A stretch of 64,000 bases of DNA from Citrus sinensis (lineage: Eukaryota; Streptophyta; Magnoliopsida; Sapindales; Rutaceae). This document shows positions 54,101 through 64,000 of this stretch, piece after piece. The translations under genes and the position numbers were made by a program. How positions within the stretch are numbered: position 1 is the first letter of the stretch; every line of letters begins with the position of its first letter. The stretch spans positions 22,079,501 through 22,143,500 of the forward strand of contig NC_068559.1 in the NCBI RefSeq assembly GCF_022201045.2, in the 5' to 3' direction. The notes beneath the pieces were generated by a model. The model was not told where the DNA came from, searched no databases, and saw only the letters and a list, made by a program, of their open reading frames with translations.

Positions 54101-57100
54101 ATACAATATCAATCATTGCAGAACTGCTATTTTTGTATATTTTAAATTTTATATATTCAAAGTTCTCTTGCTAAGGCAATCAGTTCAGTTTCCATAATAT
54201 GACAAAAGGGTACTTAGTTGCATCACAAAAAAGTCCAAGTTTAAATACTCCCACCGTTTCAAATGCTTCAGCTTTCGGTGCTGAAAGGCTTTCACCAGCA
54301 CTTTGATTATCTTCGCTAGGAATTTCTGCATCTGCTGAGCCATTTTCCTCTACATTTCTGATCAAATGAAAGGCATTTTTAATGAGGTAGCATACAATAA
54401 CAAAAACAGGAGTACAATAATGCACAACACCAGGAACGCTAGACAGACAGCTTAAAAAAGGAGCAAAAACTTCTCCAGTGTAGGAAAAAATAAATTAATC
54501 ACAAGTTAACACAGCAACGGCTACATCTATTTTAGCATTCAAGCTAGGCCTTTAAGAATGACCTAGTAATAAAGACCTTATAGGAAACTGATTCCCATGC
54601 ATTAAATCTCTTAATCAAGGATTGTATCATTTCGTGCAACAAACCCAACAAGAAGCAAACTCAATAAAATCCTGCAAGAGAGTATTTGAATATAGTACGT
54701 GGACATTATGCAACAATTCCATACACACTAATGCCACAGACAGTACCAGCATTGTTAAAAAATAGTGGAAAAGTGAAGGATGTAAAACTGAAAAGGTCTA
54801 TAATCTCTCCAAATCTAAAGAAATGCAATGTGAGAAAGTGTGAATTTATAATATGGACCACAAAGCTCTTAAACAACAGGAAACATGAAAAGAGGACTAA
54901 AGAGTAGCATGTAGATTGAAGTCAATCAAAGCTTGTCTACACAAGTGACCATACATATAAAGGACAGCAATGCTAATAAATGCATCAAGCATTTCGAATC
55001 CTTTCACAAACGATCCAAACAGAAAATACATCGATTAGTAAGATCTACCTCATTGTTCCACTGTGACGAAGAGAAGACTGCAGTGCACGCCTACAGTTCT
55101 GTATCCATGGGTGAGAAAGCAAAGTCTTTGCATCAGGCCTCTGTCTAGCATCCTGGAAAAATCAACAATATGTCATATTTAAATAATGGTGGAGATAGCT
55201 ATATATAATACACATCACAGAAACAAATGATAATTCCACTCCATATTATGGGCTAATTAGCCTCATCTTTTTCCATGAACAACAATTAAAAACCATGGTT
55301 ATATATGCAAATCTAGAAGCTTCATAATCAAGTTTTGTATACCATCAACTATCCAAACACAAAATCAAAGAATCTGCAAGGTTCTGCCATGGTTGATAGC
55401 ATGAGTAAGAGAGAGTTCTACATTGTAAGAACATGTTTTCATGTCCAAAAGAAATTGAAAGACAGTGGATCATACACCTTTTCAGATCGCTTGTTGCTTA
55501 AAGCTGTTGCTTCGATTTGATTGATGTTTACAGTAAAAGCTAACTTTTTAAGAGTTAATTGGCAAGATCATCTTCGTACGCAATTTCCAAATACATTAAT
55601 ATTAATTCATGTGAAATTAGGAAACTTAAAAAATTTATGTGCCCAAAATACATGCTATGTATTTACGCATTATGCATCATATCATTAGAATGATTTTTTT
55701 TTTTTTGGGGGGGGGGGGGGGATACCTAGACTCCTGCACAGACCAGGAACATGGGTCCGCTGTGGCCAGACCCTAAACTGGGGGTCAGTCGTGCACCCCA
55801 ACCCCGTGACCAATGAGACAACAAAGGCTGGAATTTTAAGCTCATCAGAAGGATTGAACACAAGATACCAAGCCCTCAGCCAACTAGGCTGCCCCTTTAG
55901 GGGCTGAAAGAATCAAAAGAAAAAAAAGCAGTTTTCTATTACAACAATGTTCTTAACAAAAGATGTGCAAAGAGGATACTGGATGGTGCCTTCTCCAAGC
56001 TATCATCTCAAAATCTTAATGACAGTTACATTAGCCGATTGGCATTCTTTTTACACTCGTGATACCCTGAAAGCAGTCTATATTTAAAGAGCCAGTTAGG
56101 TTATTCAAAGCCTGCACAAATGCAAGGTCTCAAATTGATCTTAACCCACGCCGTGACCGATGTATTACATATCAGGCTAGCAACTTGGCAACACAGCAAC
56201 CAGTAATGTTCCATATTATAGCAATGCTCTTAACAACACACCTAGCTAATTCTCTTTTATCCCATAGATAGGAACAACCTTCAGCAATGATTGAAAATGA
56301 CAATATTAGGACTTGATTTATCTTACACTTTACCTTCTTAAAGCACTGACGTAAAAAGTCGGTGATGTCAGGGGATAGGCTCTCAGGTATTGGAGGACGC
56401 TCATCCTGAAATGATTAAAAAGAAAAAGGGAGAGAAATAAATGAACTTTTTCATTATTGCTACAAAGCAACTTAACCATAATAATAACATAGTACAAATC
56501 TAACAGAACATGGTTCACAGAGCATTCAGGAGGAGAGAAACTTTCTAAGAAAAAGAAACTAAGCAAAGAAAACTGAAAAGGTAACTCCAGGAGGTAAAGG
56601 AAGCATTGCTTCCTCGTCCTAAGAAACCAATGATTTTCAATGAAGAAACTATTGATCAAACCTGAACAATACGGAATAGAGCAGGCATAGGCTGGAGCTC
56701 ATAGTAAGGTGGCACACACGTGAGAAGTTCAATCACAGTGCAGCCAACACTCCAAATGTCAGAAGCAGCACAAACCCCAGACATCTCAATCACCTGCAAC
56801 ATTTTTTAGTTCATTATCCCCAGATACCAACACATATCTAAGTTGTTTATTTTAACTACTTTAAAAGTCACAGCAGAGACAATTGTGGCAAACTAATGGA
56901 GCAAAAATAGACTACTTCACACTTGATAGATATGCAACTGATCACCACACCTAAAACAAATTCGTGTTGCATACAGCTGTTTTTATATTTGAACTATGCT
57001 ACTGAAACCAAACGTTGCAGTCAAGAAAAAGAAAATAATCAAGTTTTAGGTAGACTATGGTTTTCATTTTTAAAAACCATTTTAGGAATTGAGACCTTCC

Positions 57101-59485
57101 CAAGCTTTATTACAATGGGATTATCAGTTCTGCGTTCTTTCGCAGCAAGCAACATATTTTAAGCAATGAGTAGTAAGCCACAGTCTCACACCAAGAGAAG
57201 TTTCACCTGGATGAGATTCATGCAATCAAGCATTCATCCTTATCCAAGCTACAGTCTTAGTTAGAAATTTCTACGGAAAGAGGATAGAAGAGAAGAATGC
57301 CCATACATACAAAACAAAAATAGGATTTAGCTCTCATTTAGAATGGCCTCAACTACAAAGACTTCAAGTACTAGTGTTGACAAGAGATGAGCTAAAGAGC
57401 TGGTCAGGCAGTTGACCAGACTGAATGAAAATGCAAATATCTTACATCCAAACAAGAATCTATATGTTTCTTTATAATACAATTATAAAGAACAGCGATA
57501 ATAAAATAAAGTGTTACAAGCGCAATTGAGCACAAAAATCAGCTAAAACAAAACAGCATACCGATGTGCACATATGAAGAACAAAGAGACTCCTGGAAAC
57601 CCCATTCTAATCTAAGCTCAAGAAGGCGTTAAACCCAAGCTCTATATCATTTAAAATTCCCCCCCCCCCCCCCCCCAACCATCTTCTCATCGAGCATCTT
57701 CAGAGTTCATTATTCCTTTCATGCCAAATTATACAAAATATCAAGAAAACAATAGGTCTCTTTATAACCATCCTTTTTTAATCTCCCGCAACTGCACAAT
57801 GTCTCAACAAATAATGGAACCCAGCCACTAGAATAACCTACGAAACTCCATCATGTAAAATCTGTAAGGTACAACGGAAATGCTGCATTGCCTCGATATT
57901 TATGATTTTTGGTTTTTGTTGTTTTCCTCAAAACCTTTATGGTGGACTAATGACCCATCTTCTTTGTGACTTGTGTTTTCTTATTAATAAAATTGTCTGA
58001 TTTTTCTTATACTATAAGGGAAAAGAATGAAGATAAAATAAAAAGTTCAAAAAAAGCATCTTATCCTCACAAATGAGTCTGTTACAAATTGTACACAAAT
58101 ACCATAGGAGGAAACTGGACCTATATCCTACCTGTCACAAACACTCATGCTTCTCAACTACTCTTCCAACCAGATCAAATAGTTCTAAAATGAATCCACA
58201 ATTTCGATTTAGAAATCTTCTGCCTAGAAACATATATTCTTTTGAAACAATTCTAAATTCAGCGTCACATGCACCTTGAATGGTGGCAACTATTGATAGA
58301 ACCTCATCTGGGATAAAAAAAGGGAAATTTGAAAATAGAAAGAAAGCAACAATGGCCATAAATCTATGACGCAAATAATAATAATAATAATATAAAAATA
58401 ATAAATTAAAAGACAAAAGGCGTACCTCAGGGGCCATCCAATATGGTGTTCCAACAACAGAATGTGTGTTAACATCAGCCTCAGTTAATTTTGTGGCAAC
58501 ACCAAAATCAGCAAGTTTCACAAGACCCTAAAAGCATCAATTAGGTAAAGTTAATACTTCACAGAAAGGAACCTTGAAATGCTGGAGATTTTATAATCAT
58601 GCAAGCCACATGGCTGGAATAACAGAGCACACTTAAACAAACAGATGTATTAGGTGAGGGCTAACAAACAATCAATTTCTACAAACAACAAAAGTTTGAT
58701 TGACTTAAGGTAAAAAAAAATATACTGCAGTGATCAGATTTAGTTAAACAGACTATCCACTGGATTTATAAAATAAATAAGAAAATCTCCAATTATTTGT
58801 TCAATCAGATTGGCTTAGTCAGAATCAGCTACATCAGCAATGATTTTAATGCTCACCGCCATGAATCACTTCTTCATTAAGCCACAAGAACACACACTCA
58901 TAAAGACACTGTTATGTGTTACTAATAAAGCCAAATAACCGCATTAAACTGATAACATAAGACCAAACATGAGAAAACCTAACAATCATTCCCCTCAGCC
59001 ACCTGTGGTCAATGCTAGTCCATAAGCACTTGAGTTCATTTCCTCACCATCCATCTACTAACAGAGCAATGACAAGTCACAAATTAATTTTTCATGATAA
59101 CTCAAAGCACAACCCGTACCCAAACAATAGTAAATTTTCACAACCGTCAATACACTCATGTAAAAAGTTCCTGTTGACATTAAATAATACCACAAGACCA
59201 TGTGTGAGCCCCCCCCCCCCCCCCTTCCCCTTCCCCTTTTACCATAAAAGTATTTGAGGTGTGAAGTGGAATAAAATCGCGTTATAAGATTAAATGACTT
59301 TTGGGTAAGTTACCATTTCATGCAATATAGTGAATAAGCACAACCTGCATGTGTATAAATTACTCTTGCTAATACAACAAGAACAAAAAAATTCAAATTA
59401 CCTCTTTGGTTGTCAATATGTTTGCACCTTTAATATCCCTATGGATAACACCTTGTTCATGAAGATAAACCAAGCCCTCCAACAC

Positions 59486-59532
<47 letters not shown>

Positions 59533-61116
59533 TCATGGACTGATGAAACTTGAATCCCCAACCATTAGCAATAAACTGCAACTACAAGAACAAACCTGAG
59601 CAATGTAAACAGCCACCAGCGATTCTGGAAAAGGCCCAAATTTATTTGGCTTAATAATATTTGCAAGTGAGCCATTCTCCACATACCTACAGCATACAAA
59701 AACTACAACATAAGCTTTTTCGGCTCCATTTCAAGAAATACCATGATTAAATGTTCTTCATCACTATGCCTTACTTACTCAAGAATTATGTGAAGGTGAC
59801 TCCTTGTCTTCAATGACCCGAGATATTTCACAATATTTTTGTGGTTCAGATTCTGTAAGAGAAACTTGTACTTAAATAGTATGAATGAAAATGTTGAGAA
59901 CACACATTACTCCAAAGGACATCATAAAACGGTCTTGGTCCATTACTTCATAAGACAAAACCAAAGGGCTGTCAGAGGATCCAAATCCAGTGGCAAAACA
60001 ATTAACAGACAAGACAGACAAGACAGCCCAGTCAGCTTTTTCTCACAAGATATAATTGGTCACTGTTTATTGCGAAACTAACTTCCAACAATTTCAGCAT
60101 ATCTAAATGAGTTACTCCTTTAAGATTAATACAAATCCTTCAGGTGCTGACCAAGAGGCGAATGCAGTTTGGCATTGGCAAAGCATATGTCAGAGTATAA
60201 CAAGAAAGATTAGAAAAAACAAAGAGGAAAAAAGCACTTGAATGAAGAATAAAAACAGTGGAAGAAAGCTACCTTCAATAAATCAATCTCTTGCTGGAAT
60301 GTTGATGAATCCCCCAAAAGCAGCACGCACAGGAAAATGGCAACAAGTCAGGCAATGTTATAAATAAGAGAACCAGAAGCAGTATAATTTCCAAAAATGC
60401 AAGATGTACCAAGCAAAAAATATGAAAAAAAGCACCAACTTAGGAAGTGTAAAGACCAAAAACACATTTCAGAGAAAATAAGGAACCAAACCATTATAAT
60501 ATTGAGGTCTTCTTGAGCAATATTCTCCAACGAAACTTGTTTAATTGCAACAAAGTCTCCATTCTCCAAATCCAGGCCTTTGTACACACGACCATACGCT
60601 CCTTTCCCAATCTCATCTCCAAGCATCTAAACCAAACAATGACAGACAAACAAAAGCCACACAGTCAAATTCCAAATACTCCAGTCCAAGTAATTCACAT
60701 TGCAAAACCAACAAAAACCCTAACGCCTAACTTGGGTCACTTAAATAAACTTGCAATTCTAGGGTTTTTACTACTCAAGCATAGCAATAGCACATTATTT
60801 GACTTCAATCACGGCTTTTCTTTCACTCAAGTTCTCCAAAACTAAATGAAGAAACACACACAATTCATTTCACTAGAGCATAATTCACTCAACTGTAAAC
60901 CAACAGACAGTTTCTTCAAATGCAAACAAAACAGAGAATCAAAAACCCTAACCCAACCCAACCCAACCCAACCCAGCCCTTCTTGTTCTACAATTAATCT
61001 CAACAAAAGAGTAAAAGAGACGATCGAATTACTGAAAATTAACGAAATGGGCTTACGTATTTGTTGTCAAGAGTCTTGGATTTGTGGAAAGCGGACGTCG
61101 TCGTCTGGCGAGACAT
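45115..61116 (-). CDS. M3KE1: MAP3K-epsilon protein kinase, 24 exons
   Basis: A Ste11/Cdc15-related Ser/Thr kinase; Arabidopsis members act in cell division and pollen membrane development. Exons: 61116-61057, 60626-60492, 60293-60273, 59852-59779, 59686-59596, 59485-59402, 58527-58426, 56793-56662, 56405-56334, 55152-55049, 54357-54255, 53594-53190, 52864-52523, 52429-52385, 51534-51355, 51251-51168, 50212-50121, 50032-49949, 49432-48543, 48062-47674, 47583-47449, 46921-46515, 46093-45979, 45291-45115. They sum to 1440 residues (Arabidopsis about 1368). The kinase domain has [12 protein letters not shown]49, HRDIKGAN (D144), DFG (D162) and [10 protein letters not shown] Ser-rich linker and a long ARM/HEAT-like helical region follow ([47 protein letters not shown]). 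It is complete with no broken frame. Introns hold a minisatellite, two SINE-like elements and long homopolymers. Confidence 0.96.
48200..48350 (-). mobile_element. SINE-like element in MAP3K intron 19
   Basis: On the minus strand there is an A-box-like TGGCTATTTGGTTGG (48345-48331), then a B-box GTTCGAGTCTC (48301-48291), then about 60 bp of body, and a tail of eight C followed by A-runs (forward G8 and T-runs at about 48200-48231). Box order, spacing and an A-rich 3' tail fit a tRNA-derived SINE. I could not identify a target duplication. Confidence 0.55.
49719..49750. repeat. T-tract and G-tract in a MAP3K intron
   Basis: T12 is followed by G-runs broken by single C and T, in intron 18 of the MAP3K gene. 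On the gene strand it is C-rich then A-rich. No Pol III boxes were seen next to it. Confidence 0.75.
51628..51943. repeat. 80-bp minisatellite, four copies
   Basis: Four head-to-tail units begin at 51628, 51708, 51788 and 51868. Each runs TTTGATAATGGGCAGAAATT, then ACTAAAAAGCAAAAGACTTG, then AAGATTCAAATATACTGGTC, and ends near GGGGCCGATCGTATG. The units differ at only a few positions; the last diverges after GGGGCTGATCG. It lies in intron 14 of the MAP3K gene. Confidence 0.97.
53812..53960. repeat. Degenerate ~77-bp tandem repeat
   Basis: Two diverged units, starting near 53812 and 53889, share the endings GGTGAAAATAGATTTTTGGG and GGTGAAAATACATTTTTGGG with a similar ATTTTGATC/ATTTTAATC start. 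They lie in intron 11 of the MAP3K gene. Confidence 0.65.
55688..55905 (-). mobile_element. SINE-like element in MAP3K intron 9
   Basis: On the minus strand, GGGGCAGCCTAGTTGGCTGA at the 5' end includes an A-box (TGGCTGAGGG, 55882-55873). A B-box GTTCAATCC follows (55859-55851), then about 130 bp of GC-richer body. The 3' tail is about 15 C then 12 A (forward T- and G-runs at 55688-55711). This is the layout of a plant tRNA-derived SINE. The body is clearly more GC-rich than the surrounding intron. The target duplication is unclear. Confidence 0.65.
57659..57676. repeat. C homopolymer in a MAP3K intron
   Basis: About 18 C in intron 7 of the MAP3K gene. A similar run lies at about 59209-59223 in intron 6. 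Confidence 0.85.
59489..59528. repeat. (TA)n microsatellite
   Basis: About 20 TA units at the 3' end of MAP3K intron 5, directly next to the acceptor of exon 6 (59485). Together with the preceding ACAG it forms the end of that intron on the gene strand. Confidence 0.95.
60715..60975. promoter_or_regulatory. Telo-boxes and an ACCCA tandem tract in MAP3K intron 1
   Basis: Forward AAACCCTAA occurs at 60715-60723 and 60943-60951. The second runs straight into five ACCCA units up to 60975. Both are in intron 1, close to the transcription start. Telo-boxes in plants bind Myb-type and TRB factors. The tract here is too short and too impure to be an interstitial telomere. Confidence 0.65.
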
Positions 61117-61760
61117 TTCTTTCTTCCTTTCACTGTGTGTATATATCTCCCTATCTATTCTCTCCTGAAAAATGAGAATTGATTGCTTTCAAGAAACAGA
61201 CTCCATTTTTTTCTGAAAATATTTAAGACGGAGAATTGAGAATTTTTCCGGCGGGAAAGCAATGACCAGAGCTGTCTCTCCGGCCAGAAAAGGAAAAAGA
61301 AAAATGTTTAAAAAGGAAAAAAAGAAAGAGAAAGTGAGAGGCAATTGGTGCGTTATGCAAATAAATGGAAATGTAATTGACAGTAATGGCATTAAAGAAT
61401 TATTAATTGTTTAACAGGGTGTAAAAATTATTGTCTGAGCTTTTGATTTTGGAGACACAGTTGTCTTTTCGAGTCAATTACAACAATATTTATTATACCA
61501 TATTATCTAAAATATTTGGCATGCGTGGCCACTGGCCCCGATCCACTTCGGATGCTCCGGTAGTCCGGTTATCATTCGGAAGTTTTACCGCCTATTTTCT
61601 TTTTTTTTAATAATATTATAATGAATAGACTATTTTAACTTAAATTTTTTTTTAATATCTTAAAACGAATGATATACGAACTCCAAGAAGACAAAAGGAC
61701 GATAGAAACGCAGCGTTCAATTGTCGTTTCACGCGTTGAGTTTTGTTTCTTTTAGTCTTG
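61117..61760 (-). promoter_or_regulatory. MAP3K 5'UTR and promoter region
   Basis: The minus-strand start codon is at 61116. The following ~150 bp are pyrimidine-rich on the gene strand and probably hold the 5'UTR. Beyond 61400 the DNA is AT-rich with no recognisable element. I see no sure TATA box. Confidence 0.4.
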
Positions 61761-61857
61761 CGTGGACCCACAAGAAATAAAAAAAAAAAATAGAAAGCTG
61801 GTCATTTCTCCCCCCTCTCCAACCACTCATTTTCCTTTTCTTAGTTTACTCCCCCGC

Positions 61858-62131
61858 CACTCATTTTACTCCCCCTCCATTTACTTCATTATCGAACTCC
61901 CCCTGGATGACAACCGTTTCTTGTTCTCGCCGAGCCCCTTCTTTTTTTTTTTGGCTCGCCCAGCCTCATTTGCTTCGTTACCAGACGACGTCCACCACTC
62001 ATTTTACTCCCCCTCCATTTGCTTCATTACCGGACTCCCCCTGGACCACAGCCGCTTCTTGTTCTCGCCGAGCCCCTTCTTTTTTCTTTTTTTCTTGCCC
62101 AGCCCCACTTGCTTCGTTACCAGACGACGAC
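61858..62131. repeat. 138-bp tandem duplication
   Basis: Unit 1 (61858-61995) and unit 2 (61996-62131) both run CACTCATTTTACTCCCCCTC to CGTTACCAGACGACG. A partial third copy starts at 62132 (CTTCTTGTTCTCGCC) and a degenerate start of a unit lies before the first, at 61823. The tract is pyrimidine-rich. Its open frames look like translated repeat and are not called as a gene. Confidence 0.93.
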
Positions 62132-62316
62132 CACTTCTTGTTCTCGCCCAGCCCAGATCTACAACGGACACGATCAACTCTTCTTCATCTACGACATCAC
62201 TGTTTTGGAGACTTCTAGTTGTTGCTTGCTGCTGCAGTTGTAGTGACCCATCCGTAAGCATTTCTTTTTTTTTTTTTTATCTTGTGGATGATGAAATTTT
62301 GAGATTGACAGTGTGA

Positions 62317-63320
62317 GCATTTCTTCGGTAAGCATGTTCAATTCAAGCTTATATCAATTCTCAGTGCTACCGATTAACAATTTGAGATCATCTTTGTGTA
62401 TCAACCAGTAATGGGTGCTGAACAGATAATCCCTTTTCTAATTAATCTTTTCTGAATTCTATTAATCTTTTACTGCGATTTGTCACACTGATGATATATT
62501 AAAAAAAATAAAAAGCTGCACTTTTGATATAAAAGAAAATTATCTCTAATTAATTTTCATTTTTGCTATGAAAAGGTAATTATTCCCGAAAATCTTTATT
62601 CTCCTGTCCCCATAAAATTAACCCTTAAATTGTTGTTACCTTTTGTTACTATTTGATGCAAGAATAATTTAGCAACTAGAATTTCCATATATAATTTATT
62701 TTGCCTTAAATAATTTCCCAAATTGTTTTTCTACTTCTTGGAGCTGTTTTTCTTGCATTTGTTGTTACTTTTAGTTTTTCTTTTTCCTGATACGAATAGA
62801 CTTGTTTCTTTTGACAAGCTTTGAATAATATATGCTTCAAATCATTCTCATTGAAATTATTTTGTCTGTGGAATTCTTGTGGTCAATTCTATTATAGCAC
62901 AACTTAAATTTCTATTGTTATATTCAAATTATAAATTTCTATTCTTAATATACAATATATTGAGAGTTGAAGACTAGTCACTTTTTTCTGGAAAAAAAAA
63001 ATCATATTGGAGTACATTAGGAAGAACATAATAATCAGTTTAATTTCAATCTTAAGTTACATGACTTATTACATTTATTTTGATTGACTGTTTGAAGCCA
63101 TTATTAGATAAAAATTTGGTTATAATAGAGATGGTCGACTGAAAGTCCATAAGATCAATGTAAGTGCAGGGCAAGGAAATCAACAAAGTCCATAAAAATT
63201 TTAGAGTCTTACTTCCCTGTATTGCATATCAATATATATTATCATTAGGAGTTTCTTAGCATAAGTGTCTAGAATATTTATTTGTGATAATATTTGATCC
63301 AAATTTGTCCAATGTAGAAT
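62317..63320. other. AT-rich non-coding stretch
   Basis: AT-rich sequence without a supported ORF. It may be an intron or degraded repeat that connects the duplicated tract to the fragment downstream. Confidence 0.4.
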
Positions 63321-63324
63321 TCAA

Positions 63325-63698
63325 ATGCCTACTCAAAGTCGTTATGTTGTTTCAAAGGACGAAAGCCGAGCATATACAATTCTTGGCCTGAATGCCAGAT
63401 GCAAGTAACTGGATTCAAATGGAATTCTTATAAATCTTATAAATCTTTGTTGGATGCTGAAATAGCCTACAATGATTACATAAAAAGACATGAAAAATTG
63501 ACAGAGACATCCAATATGCTAGAAACTACAAAATTTATTGTGGAAACACTCGAAAATGGGCTGCAAACTGAAGTGCCTACATGCAACAAAGCTGTGCAAA
63601 CTGATAAAGGCAGAAATGATTGTATTATTCTGTCTATATTATCCATCCATTGTATGTTGTATTTTAGGGATAATCGTTGCTATATGTATTTTGCATAA
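63325..63698 (+). pseudogene. Frameshifted fragment of an RNase H1 N-terminal/viroplasmin-like domain
   Basis: An ATG at 63325 opens a short frame that stops at about 63408. Beginning around 63350, an overlapping frame is open to 63698. Only the second frame shows the signature of the small domain shared by eukaryotic RNase H1 and caulimovirus inclusion proteins, seen in the WNSYKSYKSLLDAEIAYNDY stretch. The domain start is thus split by a one-base shift. About 60 residues of unrelated sequence follow, with no RNase H catalytic domain before the stop. Small proteins with this domain are common in plant genomes, so a plant origin is at least as likely as a viral one. It may be a pseudogene, or an upstream exon may supply the right frame. 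Confidence 0.5.
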
Positions 63699-64000
63699 AT
63701 GAAATTGTACCCTGTATTATGTATAAATTTAAATAATTTAAATAAAATGATTGTTGTGTATGAATTGTTTTCCTCTAGACCCTATGCATATGAGATATGA
63801 ATTCTGTAACATAAGAAAAGTAATTTTGTAAAATTATATCCTTGCACACATTTGCGCAACATGGCTCTTTAAGTGAATTTTAATTCTTTGCATATGGCCT
63901 CTGTTATCTACTAGTGAAAACAAAGCCTCCAATTTATATTAATATTGTATCACACATTAGCTTTGCATTTTCAAGAGGATACAAGATTCTGAAACAGTGA
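63699..64000. other. AT-rich end of window
   Basis: AT-rich flank, probably the 3' side of the fragment above. I see no feature. Confidence 0.5.

Noticed and set aside
58135-58425. Continuation of the MAP3K kinase ORF past 58426
   Set aside because: The sequence after the GTACGCC donor is intronic; the conserved kinase sequence resumes at 56793.
60943-60975. Interstitial telomere
   Set aside because: Only one true telomere-like unit, followed by ACCCA repeats of another period.
61762-62316. 184-residue Ser/Pro/Phe-rich ORF
   Set aside because: It begins with GTG and its content is the translated tandem duplication; no domain is visible.

Overview
The window is nuclear DNA from a flowering plant. 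Genes have many short exons with GT-AG (rarely GC-AG) borders, AT-rich introns, plastid transit peptides and plant-only families. Nearly every protein is closest, from memory, to eudicot proteins. A woody rosid such as Citrus is a guess only. Gene models below were built by hand by joining exons in phase. Every complete protein-coding model sums to a whole number of codons with one stop.

Layout: (1) 0.5-4.5 kb, DWF1 (+), the sterol delta-24 reductase of brassinosteroid synthesis. (2) A tRNA-Asp(GUC) gene (-) at 5.6 kb. (3) 6.2-7.6 kb, a plastid YceD/DUF177 protein (+). (4) 7.9-15.5 kb, a complete 12-exon telomerase reverse transcriptase gene, TERT (-), head-to-head with (5) DRE2/anamorsin (+) at 16.0-18.8 kb. 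(6) 19.3-21.4 kb, a YGGT/YlmG plastid membrane protein (-). (7) 22.3-24.2 kb, a second, divergent YceD/DUF177 gene (-). (8) 24.9-29.0 kb, a DHHC protein S-acyltransferase (-). (9) 30.0-37.4 kb, a large secreted or ER thioredoxin-like protein ending in an AlgH/UPF0301 domain (-). (10) 38.1-39.6 kb, two DNA transposons, a 142-bp MITE and a 986-bp hAT element, both with 8-bp target duplications. (11) 40.7-44.0 kb, eIF4A-III (+), the exon-junction-complex helicase. (12) 45.1-61.1 kb, a 24-exon MAP3K-epsilon kinase (-), with an intronic 80-bp minisatellite and two SINE-like insertions. (13) 61.8-64 kb, repeat-rich DNA with a tandem duplication and a frameshifted fragment of an RNase H1 N-terminal/viroplasmin-like domain.

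These are mostly single-copy housekeeping genes and not a pathway cluster. DWF1, the two DUF177 genes, the thioredoxin-AlgH gene and eIF4A-III lie, as I remember it, within about At3g19760-At3g19820 of Arabidopsis. This block is therefore probably ancestral, with TERT, DRE2, YlmG and the S-acyltransferase interleaved here or lost there. I did not find a convincing new multi-gene system. The least understood item is the thioredoxin-AlgH fusion protein.
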